From: Pleurodeles waltl
Lineage: Eukaryota; Chordata; Amphibia; Caudata; Salamandridae
Reading direction: 5' to 3'
DNA: 64,000 nucleotides
Assembly: GCF_031143425.1 (NCBI RefSeq)
Contig: NC_090447.1
Coordinates: 847,421,760 to 847,485,759, forward strand
In this document: positions 21,722 through 30,766 of the stretch, piece after piece
Numbering within the stretch: the first letter of the stretch is position 1
How the letters are laid out: every line of letters starts with the position of its first letter
Program-made: the position numbers and the translations under genes
The notes under the pieces: model-generated
Seen by the model: the letters and a program-made list of their open reading frames with translations, nothing else
What the model was told of the DNA's origin: nothing
Databases searched by the model: none

Positions 21722-22411
21722 GGGAAACACCAGGAACAACGATTCCGAAACCACAAAGTCGTGAAAAACGAAAGCGAAACAACGCTTTCATTTTCCACAA
21801 CTTCCTGGTTTTGGTACCTTAATCATGCATGTTTGAACCACCTATATGCGTGGTTAAGGTACAGAAGGAAGTCGGAATCGACGTGGTGAAGGAGGAGGTA
21901 AGTTGGGCTGGGACTGGGGCAGTTTTTTTTGGGGGGGTGGGGTGGGGGGCTCGGGCGATTAGGGTTTGGGGGTGGGGGGTTCAGAGTTTAGGCTTAAGGG
22001 GTGGATTTTGGGGTTGGGGTGTTTAGGTTTTAGGGACAGGGGTGGGGACTCGGGGTATTTTTAGTTTTTGGGGTGGGGTGGGGGCTAGGGTGATTAGGGT
22101 TTGGGGGAAGGGGGGTTAGGGTTTAGGTTTAAGGAGTGGGTTGGGGGTTGGGGTGGTTTGTTTTAGGGGAGGGGGTTGGGGTTCTGGTAATTTTGGGGGT
22201 TGGGGTTGGGGTAGTTGTGGGGATAGGGGTTTGCAGTAATTTTTGGGGGTGGGTAGGGGGGAAGCATGCTGGAACTGTGCATGTTGATCGCTAATGCCTT
22301 TACAAGGAAAGTGTCTACAATGGTAAAATCGTTGTAAGTGCATTCGTGGTAAAGGCATTAGTGATTAGAACAAGGTCGTTGTTCCGACCTCGTTGTTTCC
22401 GACATTTAACC
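21722..22411. mobile_element. 690 bp insertion with GTAC duplication and G-rich core
   Basis: Block copy A reads ACGGGTACATGAACTAC at 2301-2317. In copy B the same site is split: ACGGGTAC is followed by 690 bp, then GTACATG... resumes at 22412. The repeated GTAC (21718-21721 and 22412-22415) fits a 4 bp target duplication. GGAACAACGA occurs inverted near both ends (21733-21742 and 22376-22385), and each end has an inner hairpin. There is no open frame of note in the non-G-rich part. It looks like a non-autonomous DNA element of unknown superfamily. Confidence 0.75.
21915..22260 (+). repeat. G-rich degenerate repeat, potential quadruplex tract
   Basis: About 340 bp made almost only of runs of three to seven G separated by T, TT, TTA or A (for example GGTTTGGGGGTGGGG and TTAGGGTTTAGG). 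It is not a regular telomeric array. Many windows satisfy four G-runs with short loops. It lies wholly inside the 690 bp insertion. Confidence 0.85.
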
Positions 22412-22850
22412 GTACATGTATATGAACTAGAGTTTCCACACCAATGAGAACTCCTCAAGGGGGAGAGTACAAGGAGAGTTCTTTTATTTACAGGTGTTTT
22501 CCCTCACAGCCGTGTTGGAGGGAACCAGGTTATTTATAAGATTCCTGAATTTGATCAAATCCCGTTTTTGTAGAGAGTATCGTAAGAGATGCAGAACTTT
22601 TTTCCATTTCCCTTTGATGCAAGTTTTGCAGCAACTTTGGTGTTGAACTGCCTTGCATGAAATAATGGTAAATCTGGGATGAGATGTGCTTCAAAAATAG
22701 GTCTTGCCAACAGACAGCTAAAGCAGTCAGAAACTGAGACTCAGAATGGCTCGTCCTTTTCAATTACATTTGAGAAGAAGACGATGAGGAATAGCAGCCC
22801 AACAAACTGACTTCTCTTAATGGCAGGGGCAAAACATCCTGGTTGAAAAT

Positions 22851-24957
22851 TGTTAGAATGGGGTCTCTAGTTGGCAGAGGTATACACCCTTGTCCAAATA
22901 GGGACCACAATCCTAGTCAGAGTAAGTCCCAACACAATCCAAATTATCCTGTGCCCACCTTCTAGTAGCTTGGCACGGAGCAGTCAGGCTTAACTTAGAA
23001 GGCAATGTGCAAAGCATTTGTGCAATAAATCGTATAATAACACAGTGAAAACACCACAAAAATACACCACATTAGAAAAATAGTTAATAATTATCTGAAT
23101 AAAATAAGGTAAAAACGACAAAGATCCAATAAGCACAAGTTGAAATATCACATTTAAAAGGTTTAAGTGTCTCAATCCTGAGAAATCAACAGTTGTTTCT
23201 TTGTAACACACAGTGCCTGGGATGCATCAAAAATAACGATGCACAGAGACCGCACAGGAGGAGATGTGTGGAAAAATAAGGTGTTGCGTTGGATTTCCCG
23301 GCGCTGCACAGACAATGCGTTATTTCTTTACACACTGTAAGGGTTTGCATCGTTTTTCCGGCGCTCAGTCTTGGTTCCTCACTGTGATGCAGGGTTTTTT
23401 TGATGCCCAGGGACAATGAGTTGAAAATCCTTGATGTGCTGGTAGAAGGAGCAGCTGCTGCGTTGATGCGGTAGGCGATGCATTACATTTTCTGTTGCAA
23501 GGAAGGCTCTGCATCGAATTTCCAGTCGGGAAGTTGGTGCTGCGTCATTCCAATCAGCAGTGCAGCAATTTCTCAGCCGCAATGCAGGCTTTGCGGCAAT
23601 TTCTGTAGGGGTTGCATCGATTCTTGATGCACAAAGAGTTTATTTGAAGAGGTGAAGACTTTGTTGGCCCTGAGACTTTAGAAACAGGAGGCAAGCTCAA
23701 TCCAAGCCCTTGGAGAGCACTTCAGAGGGAAGGCAGAGTCCTTCCAGCAAAGGCCAGCAGGGCAGGAGAGCAGCAGGGCAACAAGCACTGAACCAGTCCC
23801 TCTCAGCAAAGCAGTCCAGATGAGTCCTTTGGACAGCCAGTCAGTTCCTCTGACAGAGTGTAGGTGTAGGTCCAGAAGTGTCTGATTTGGTGGGGTCAGA
23901 GACCCAATTTCTATACCCAAATATGCCTTTGAAGTAGGGGAAACTTCAATGAGTGGTTTTGAAGTGCACAATTTTACCTTTCAGCCCAGTCATGTCTGCC
24001 AGGATCCCTATGGGGGGTTATCAGTCCTTTTTGTGAGGGCAGGCCACTGGCCTTTGAAATGTAAGTGTGAGCCCTCCGCCCTTCCTGCCCTGAAAGACCC
24101 ATTCAGTATGCAGATGAATGCAGATGTGACTGAGTGTCCTGTGTTTATGGTTGTCTGGGTGGAATTCACAAGTTGAGCTGTCAACCAGCACAGACCAGAT
24201 TTGGATTGGAGGCAGGCTGTAAGGCACAGATGGCAGTAAGTGCAGAGAAATGCCCACTGTCTAAAAGTGACATTTCTAAAATAGTATTATTAAATCAAAC
24301 TTCACGGGTAAACAGGATTATCTAATACCAGTCTGGCAATACCAAACAAGATACTACTCCTTCCAGATCAGAATCTACCACTTAAGAGTTTATTAGGGCA
24401 GTTCTAATGCTAGTCTAAGAGAGGAGCAGGCCTCATGGTAGTGAAAAACAAATTTAGGGGTTTTTACTACCAGGACATGTAAAACATAAGTACATGTCCT
24501 GCCTTTTACCTACATAGCACCCTGCCCTATGGGTTACCCTAGCCTACCTTAGGGGTGACTTATATGTCGAAAAAGGGGAGCTTAAGTCTTGGAAAGTAGT
24601 TTTAAATGCCAAGTCGAAGCGGCAGTGAAACTGCAAACACAGGCCTTGCAATGCAGGCCTGAGGCATGGTTAAGGGGCTACTTATGAGGGTGGCACAATC
24701 AGTGCTGCAGGCCCAATAGTAGCATTTTATTTGCAGGCCCTGGGCACAGGTAGTGCACTTTAGTAGAGACCTACAGGTACATTAAATATGCCAGTTGTGT
24801 AGGAACCAATGTTACCATGTTTAGGGGAGAGAGCATATGCTCTTTAGCACTGGACAGCAGTGGTAAAGTGCGCAGTGTCCTAAAACAGTGTCTGAAAAGT
24901 GGAGGGAAGCAGGCAAAAAGTTGGGGGATGACCACCCTAGGGCTGCCAGGTCTAACA
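22851..24957 (-). repeat. 3' LTR of the Gmr1-like element
   Basis: 2,107 bp. On the element strand it begins TGTTAGACC and ends TTCTAACA, so the ends form a perfect 7 bp inverted pair (TGTTAGA/TCTAACA). It contains a stretch repeatedly using GCATCGA/TGATGCA words (about 23280-23640). Its pair is 30767-32683, and a third, truncated copy is at 2737-3705. Confidence 0.9.
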
Positions 24958-24960
24958 TGT

Positions 24961-24971
24961 ATCCCCCCAGC
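24961..24971 (-). promoter_or_regulatory. Polypurine tract
   Basis: On the element strand CTGGGGGGAT lies three bases before the 3' LTR start. This is the expected place and composition for the plus-strand primer of reverse transcription. Confidence 0.7.
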
Positions 24972-24986
24972 TGAAAGTGGAGAGAG

Positions 24987-25475
24987 CTACCCAACCCCTT
25001 GGGAGCTTTCATCACTAAGGCGGAAGAATGTGAAGAGACCATCAGCATTGGCGTGGTCAGTCCCCGGGCGATGATCCACTGTAAAGTCCATTCCCTGTAG
25101 GGAGATGGAACACCTCAAGAGTTTAGGATTTCCACCCCTCATCTGCATGAGCCATTTGAGGGGCCTGTGGTATGTCTGAACCCAGAAGTGAGTCCCAAAC
25201 AGGTATGATCTCAGCTTCCTCAGTGCCCAGACCACAGCAAATACTTCTCTTCACCTCTGTTACCCTGGATGTAATCTCCTACTAATGAAGATTACTGTTT
25301 GGTCTAGGCCTCCATCATTCAGCTGTGCTAAGACTGACACTATGCTATGCTCTGAGGCGTCCATCTGCACTATGAATTCCTTGGAGTAATCAGGGGCTCT
25401 GAACACAGGTGCTGTGCACATGGCTTCTTTGAGAGGATCAAAGGCTTTCTGACAAGCCTCTGTCAAAATCACCAA
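24987..25475 (-). pseudogene. Ty3 RNase H domain
   Basis: Two pieces on the minus strand. 25475-25260 contains QKAFDPLKEAMCTAPV and the first catalytic region FIVQMDASEHSIVSVLAQL. 25235-24987 contains THFWVQTYHRPLKWLM and the terminal FTVDHRPGTDHANADGL. The domain removes RNA from the RNA-DNA hybrid during replication. A frame break near 25255 separates the pieces. It is the last domain of pol here and is followed at once by the polypurine tract, so no integrase lies downstream, unlike in standard Gypsy elements. Confidence 0.9.
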
Positions 25476-25593
25476 CCTGGGCTGCTTTTTTTAAGTCAGC
25501 TCAGTTAAGGGGGCCACCATGGTGCAATATCCCTTAACAAATCTGCTGTAGTAACCAGTGAGGCCTAGGAAGGCCCTCACTGCACTTTGAGTC

Positions 25594-26220
25594 CTAGATG
25601 GTTGCCAGGCCAATCATGGCCTGGAGGGGCTGCACTTTGCCACCACCCACTAGGTGTCCCACGTACACCACAGAACCCTGCCCAATCTGGCACTTACTGG
25701 CCTTGATTGTCAGTCCTGCCTGTCGTAGGGCCTGGAGCACCTCTTGGAGGTGAAGCAATTGTTCCTCCCAGCTGGCACTGTACACAGCAATGTCATCTAG
25801 ATAAGCAGCACAGAATGCCTCCTTACAAGCCAGAACTCTGTTAACCAACCTTTAGAAGGTAACAGGGGCATTCTTCAAGCCAAAGGGCATTACCTGAAAC
25901 TGGTAATGTTCTTCAGAGGTTGAGAATGCGGACTTCTGTTTTTCTCCCTCAGTCAAGGTGATCTGCCAGTACCCTGATGTTAAATCAAAGGTACTGGAGA
26001 ATTTGGCAGTGCCTCGTCTGTCAATGAGCTTATCAGCTCGGAGGATGGGGTGTGCGGCAGTCTTTGTGACTGAGTTGAGACCTCGGTAATCCACACAGAA
26101 CCAAATTTCTGGTACCAATACTAGTGGGCTGGCCCAGGGATTGCTAGAGGTTTCAATCACCCCTAAAGCTAGCATCTTGGCAACTTCATCCTTGATGCTG
26201 GCCTTCAATCTGTCTGACAA
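25594..26220 (-). pseudogene. Ty3 reverse transcriptase domain
   Basis: The minus strand reads MLALGVIETSSNPWASPLV, WFCVDYRGLNSVT, FDLTSGYWQITL and FQVMPFGLKNAPVTF. An in-frame TAA follows (about 25851), then RLVNRVLA and the catalytic AYLDDIAVYSASWEE. The order and spacing match the Ty3 RT palm. The stop replaces what is usually a Gln codon after APVTF. A frame change near 25600 leads toward RNase H. Its job in the family is to copy element RNA to DNA. The YLDD box itself is preserved. Confidence 0.9.
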
Positions 26221-26588
26221 CCTGTAAATGATGTTCTTTACAGGGCGACTGTCTCCCGTGTCAATATCATGGATGCACAGGTGTGTGAGTCCATGGGTGA
26301 GGGAAAACAGGGAGGAAAACTGTTCCAGAAATAGGTAACAGTCACCTCACTGATCTAGGGTCAGGGAGTCAGAGACGTTGACACCCTCCACTGACCTATC
26401 ACTTTCCTTTGCAGAGAGGAGGAAAGGGAGAGGTTAACTCTCCTCCTCCACACCCTCCTCTGTCACTATGAGCATGCTGACTTCAGACCTTTCACAGTGA
26501 GGTTCAGTCTGTTTACATGGAGCATCCTTAGGGGGGTTCCTGTGGGTCTAGAGGTCCACCAAGTAAGTGGTCCCTCCCTTACGCTCCC

Positions 26589-27990
26589 CTATCTCGTAGG
26601 GCCACTCCAGTGATCCTGGAGAGCTTTGGGCTGTACTGGTTCCATGTCCCCTACTTTGTCTCCAGGTTGAAACTCTACCAGAGTGGCTTTCTGGTTGTTC
26701 CAGTGTTTCATTACCTCTTGACTGACTTCAAAGTTGCTTTTGGCCTTCTTCCCGAAGTGGTGCATCTGGTTGTGGAGGGCCAACATGTAGCTGACCACTT
26801 CCTGTGGCGTTTTTCTGGAAACTTTCTCCCACCCTTCCTTGACAATGCTTAACGGCCCCGTGACAGGGTAGCCATAGAGAAGCTCAAAGGGACTAAATCC
26901 TACCCCCTTCTGGGGCACCTTTCTGTAAGCAAAGAAAAGGCATGGCAAGAGGACGTCCCACTTATGCCTCATTGCCTAAGGCAGGCCTGCAATCATGCCC
27001 TTCAAGGTCTTGTTGAACCTCTCAACTAGACCATTGGATTGAGGGTGATATGGTGTGATGAACCTGTAAGTTACACTACAGGCATCCGGCATGGACTTCA
27101 TGTTTGCAGACATGAAGTTAGTGCCTCTGTCTGACACTATCTCTTTGGGGAACCCCACACGGGTAAAGATCCCCATCAAGGTTCAGTTCACCACTGGTAC
27201 AGTCACTGTCCTCTGAGGGATTGCTTCTCGGTATCGGGTGGCGTGGTCCACCAAGATCGGGATGAACCTGTTGCCTAGGGCTGTCTTGGGGTCCAATGGA
27301 CGAATGAAGTAGATGCCCACCCTTTCAAAGGGGGTGCCAATGACAGTAAGTGGGATCAAGGGAGACTTCAGCTTTTTCCCTGACTTCCCACTGGCATGGC
27401 AGGTGGGACAGGACCTGCAGAATGTATCTGAGACTGTCCTCATTCGGGGCCAATCCAAGTGTGTGACAAGCCTGGCAAAGGTCTTGTCTTTCCCTCAATG
27501 CCCTGTCAGGGGTATGTCATGAGCCACATGCAGTAGAAAGGCCCAGTAACACTGAGGGACCACCAGCACACATGCTGCCCTTGTACCCAGAAACTTAGGC
27601 TCACGACATAGGAGATCATTCTCCCAGTAAATTAGGTGATCCCCAGAGGCTTCACCTGCTGCATGGCCTGAGGCCTGTTGCCTGAAGCCTTCAAAAGTGG
27701 GACACTCCTTCTGCGCTTTGCAGAATTCCTCCCTGGTGGATCCACCCTCAACGTGCCAGCCAGCAAGCTCAGGTAGGTCACCTAGGGTGGCATAGTACTC
27801 CCCGGTTGGCTTAGGGGGCCTCCTCCACAGGGAACCTCTGAACCTCCACTGTCGGAACTTCTGGTACCGGTTTCCCAGGCCCCTTGCCCCTCTCCTTGGC
27901 AGCTGCCTAGGCCATTCTTCTGGCTCCAGACGCCCTTGACTTCCCTCCCGGGCAGCCATGGACATGTGGTCATGCAGACCCACTCAGTCA
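26589..27990 (-). pseudogene. Ty3 integrase, placed upstream of RT
   Basis: From 27990 down the domain shows an HHCC zinc-binding region (FLLHVAHD... then CRSCPTCHASGK), the catalytic core, and a C-terminal part (AYRKVPQKGVGFSPFELLYG, VEFQPGDKV). In the core the second Asp (EIVSDRGTNFMS) and the Glu (HPQSNGLVERFNKTLK) are present. The position of the first catalytic Asp reads VGIYFIRPL, with Tyr where the family has Asp, so this copy would be catalytically dead. Stops and breaks occur near 27495, 27180 and 26974. In the family this enzyme joins the cDNA to host DNA. Its place between protease and RT is the key diagnostic of this element. Confidence 0.9.
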
Positions 27991-28049
27991 ATCACATCAT
28001 CTCCAAGTGAAACCTAAGCTCTACCTCTCTCCAGGTAGTGTGCTCTAGG

Positions 28050-28436
28050 TCATTGCCTAACAGACAATCTACAGGCAAGGTAGGACTCACAGCTGCTTTC
28101 AGAGTACCAGGGAACCCTCCTCCAATCAAAGGGAACCAGAGCCACCGGTAGATGGCTCTGTTGATTGTCAGCGAATATGACTTGGTGGAATGTGTTCAGT
28201 AGGACCTGCTCTGCTGACAACAGAAGACCCTTGACAGTAGTCATGCTGGCTCCTGTGTCACACAGAGCCTCCACCCATTGCCCATTAATGGTGACCCACT
28301 GCCTGTACTTAGAAGTATTGACAGGCATGTTGGCTTTTGGCACCATGTCTGCATCCCCCAGGGACACTAGAATTACCTCTGTCTGTTCCCCAAAACTAAA
28401 TAGGACTACCTCCTCCCTGAGCGCTACACTAGCCAA
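28050..28436 (-). pseudogene. Ty3 aspartic protease
   Basis: 128 readable codons on the minus strand. The active-site motif is VEALCDTGASMTTV (Asp-Thr-Gly-Ala), preceded by YRQWVTINGQW, the expected first strands of the fold. The protease matures Gag-Pol inside particles. It follows the gag zinc knuckle with no gap, and integrase starts just downstream after a break near 28045. Confidence 0.85.
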
Positions 28437-29336
28437 CCCAAGTGTCTGCCCACCAGTGGGGGGCTGTGTCCTCTTTGGACATTTGGAGTCACCCTTAGAG
28501 TGACCATACGTGGAGCACTCTGTACATTGGAGTACAAACCTCCCTGTCTTATGATCAAATAACCCTTTCTTCTTAGGATGAGACTGGGTCTGGTTACCAC
28601 TATTCCTTTAGGAATTTTTTTGGGGCCTTTAGAGAATTTCTTATTTTTAGGTTTTTCTCCCACCTCTTTCTTCTGTTGGGAATCGTGACCACCTTTGCGG
28701 GTGTGCCACCCAGATACATGTTTGGACACTGGTGCTAGCCCAGGGGTCTGCCTCCTCAGCAAGCTTCCTGATTTCAGTCAGCTTACTGTTAACTAGGTGC
28801 TGGCACAACTGTGTAAACCAAATACTGAGCATATGCTCTCTCACGACCAAATTGTCCAACCCAACATAATCACTGACTTTGCTGCCCCGCACCCAGCCAT
28901 TCAGTGCTTTACTGGAAAAATCAATAAAGTCTACGCAGGTTTGGTTGGGAGCTTGCACTGTCCCTGAATCTTTGGCAATACTTCTCAGGGGTCAGTCCAA
29001 ATTTGGCAAGCAAAATGGCTTTCATAGGAGTGTGCTTGGTCTGGTCCCCAATCTCTAATGTTAGAAATGTGTCCCTCCCACGTGTTGGCACGTGTTTCCA
29101 CAGACCTACCCCCCAGTGCTCTTCAGGAACACCACGTGCCCTCAGTGCAACTTCATAAGCAGAAAAACACTGCCAATGTCATCTCCCACCACTTATCTTG
29201 GCACCAAATCTTTGGTTATATGAACTTTCTTGTCTCCATCAGGTACTGTACATACGCTGCCACCATCACTATTGGACTCAGACTGTGTAGACTTGAGCTC
29301 CAGCTATTTCAGACTAAGTTCATGAGCCAAGATACA

Positions 29337-29351
29337 TTTCTTCTCAGCTAA
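29337..29351 (+). repeat. Target-site duplication, left copy (L1 insertion)
   Basis: TTTCTTCTCAGCTAA, 15 bp, identical to 30212-30226. It flanks the LINE fragment between them. Confidence 0.9.
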
Positions 29352-30211
29352 AGGTGTTGAATGGGTTAATACATTGGGGAGAGGATTTCTACTTGGTTAC
29401 CCTGTCTTATAGCACGCTGCATGGGGATCGTGTAGGGGTGGAGTGTGTAGTGCGCAGGGCCTGGGATCGAGATCTAGAAGATCCTCTAGAAGATGTGGAC
29501 TGGAATATGGCACTGTCTCTGCTACGCACTGCTTCTTGTAACCACAGATTTAAGTTGTTGCATTTTAGTTTTGTTCATCGTGCATATCTCATGCCTGCTC
29601 ATCTTAACAAGATGGACCTGACAAGTGAGACTGGGTGTCCTAGATGTGGGGAGATAGGTACCTCCTTTCTAAAATTAGCCTGGTCCTGCAGGGAGGTGCA
29701 GCAATTTTGGTGGGTGGTGATTCCTATCCTTTCCTAGCTGGACCCGTGATGTTTTGGAATGGGGTGTTGCCGAAGAACAAAACATGAGACTGACACATAG
29801 GGAGGAATGGGCTCTGGCTGACATAACGGCTTGGAGTACATTATTAGAATATTTTACAGGGGTTGAGGAGTCTAGCTCTGATTGGAGCACTGATGATGAT
29901 TGCTGACTGTGGAATGTTATGCTGTGCACACAGATGACAACCAACCGTAGTGATATGGTAACGCTGGAAAACATTGTATATGAACGAATTGGTTACATGT
30001 GAGCTCCTCGGGTAGGGGAGGTGGGGGTAGCTATCATTGTTATGACTAGACATGTTCCATGTTTCTGTCTGTGTATGTCATCATCCTCCGTTCAGGAGAG
30101 CAATAGATATTGTGGTATCTCACATTGATATGCACTGCTTTGTTTCTGTTTTTGTTTTAAAGTTGTTTCTCCTATAAACTCAATAAAATAGAGTTATGAG
30201 AAAAAAAAAAG
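29352..30211 (+). mobile_element. 5'-truncated L1/Tx1-type LINE, ORF2 tail and 3'UTR
   Basis: The plus-strand ORF at 29354-29737 ends an L1-type ORF2: KLLHFSFVHRAYLMPAHLNK, then CPRCGEIGTSFLKLAWSCRE with the CCHC-like motif, and VQQFWWV. A 3'UTR of about 470 bp follows, with AATAAAATAG at about 30182, and the element closes with a run of ten A (30201-30210). A 15 bp duplication flanks it. The endonuclease and RT core are absent because the element is truncated. It inserted into gag of the Gmr1-like element in opposite orientation. It is clearly different from LINE-A and LINE-B, which have no poly(A) tail. Confidence 0.9.
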
Positions 30212-30226
30212 TTTCTTCTCAGCTAA
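30212..30226 (+). repeat. Target-site duplication, right copy (L1 insertion)
   Basis: TTTCTTCTCAGCTAA, identical to 29337-29351. It directly follows the poly(A) end of the LINE fragment plus one G. Confidence 0.9.
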
Positions 30227-30747
30227 GGCTCGCTCAGCCTCAGCTCTCCTCTGCCTCTATTTTTAACCTTGCCAACTGCAGCCTGAATTCTCTCTCCACT
30301 CTCCTTTCCTCTGCAGTCAGGCCGTGACTTGAGACGCTGCTTTCTGGTTTTGCAGGCGGCACAACTCCAGGAGTGTCATCCCCCACTGCTGTTGGCAGCT
30401 CCTTGGGAGAGCCATCCACTTGCTCCCCAACTCATCATGCTTTTGTGAGCTGGCTTCTGCTCAGGCCCTCAGTACCGTTTGATACTCCTCCTTCTTGGAG
30501 GCTCCACGGGTAGGTACCCCTTTGCAAAAGCTCTTCAGCTGGTTAACTGTGTATCCCTCCAGCTTAGCCAGGTCAAAATCCCCAGCTCTACTTGTGGACC
30601 CAGTCAGAGAAATGATGTATAGGAATGATTAAAGAATGTCAAACAGGGAAAGCTTGCAGAAAAATAAAAAAATCAAATTGACCTTTGACTGTGGGTAGGT
30701 AGTGTATACGTAGCTCTTGTATGGCACTCCACAGACATAAGTCCTAT

Positions 30748-30766
30748 CCTTACCGCTGATCACCAA
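30748..30766 (-). promoter_or_regulatory. Probable primer binding site
   Basis: Just inside the 5' LTR the element strand reads T then TGGTGATCAGCGGT. A TGG start next to the LTR is the usual form of a tRNA primer site. I cannot say which tRNA. Confidence 0.55.

Larger units (their letters stand above)
20179..22850. repeat. Duplicated block, copy B (part outside the LTR element)
   Basis: Colinear with 857-2736. It contains the orthologous short MITE (20857-20986), the orthologous Penelope relic, and the same GAAAAT flank before the LTR edge. It differs by the 690 bp insertion at 21722-22411 and by about 100 bp near 20720-20830 that copy A lacks. Homology continues into the LTR to about 23808. 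Confidence 0.8.
21390..22850 (-). pseudogene. Penelope-like element relic, copy B (interrupted)
   Basis: Same relic as at 1959-2736. From high to low coordinates on the minus strand there are RT-thumb-like remains (KRSQFVGLLFLI near 22800), the linker Cys region (SSHWCGNSS, with one Cys lost), then after the 690 bp insertion TRTIEEEELKTH and the GIY-YIG-type CPCGKAYVDKTNQEIKRR near 21620-21560. In the family this endonuclease domain nicks target DNA for insertion of the RT product. Frame changes, stops and the insertion make this copy dead. The active-site Gly-Ile-Tyr stretch is not well preserved. Confidence 0.75.
28440..30640 (-). pseudogene. Gmr1-like gag with SCAN-like region, split by an L1 insertion
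   Basis: Minus strand. The N-terminal part lies at about 30620-30227 (EGYTVNQLKSFCKGVPTRGA, then Glu/Lys-rich). After the 860 bp LINE insertion the capsid part resumes (MKAILLAKFGLTPEKYCQRF in shifting frames). It is followed by a helical segment KVSDYVGLDNLVVREHMLSI and QLCQHLVNSKLTEIRKLAEE that resembles SCAN domains. A single zinc knuckle, CTECSTYGHSKGDSKC, has spacing CX2CX4HX6C, longer than the usual CX2CX4HX4C. Gag builds the particle shell and binds RNA. Several stops are present. The SCAN resemblance is by eye and from the known origin of SCAN in Gmr1-type gag. Confidence 0.8.

Noticed and set aside
21915..22260. Interstitial telomere array
   Set aside because: TTAGGG-like words occur, but there is no regular TTAGGG period; it is a looser G-rich tract.
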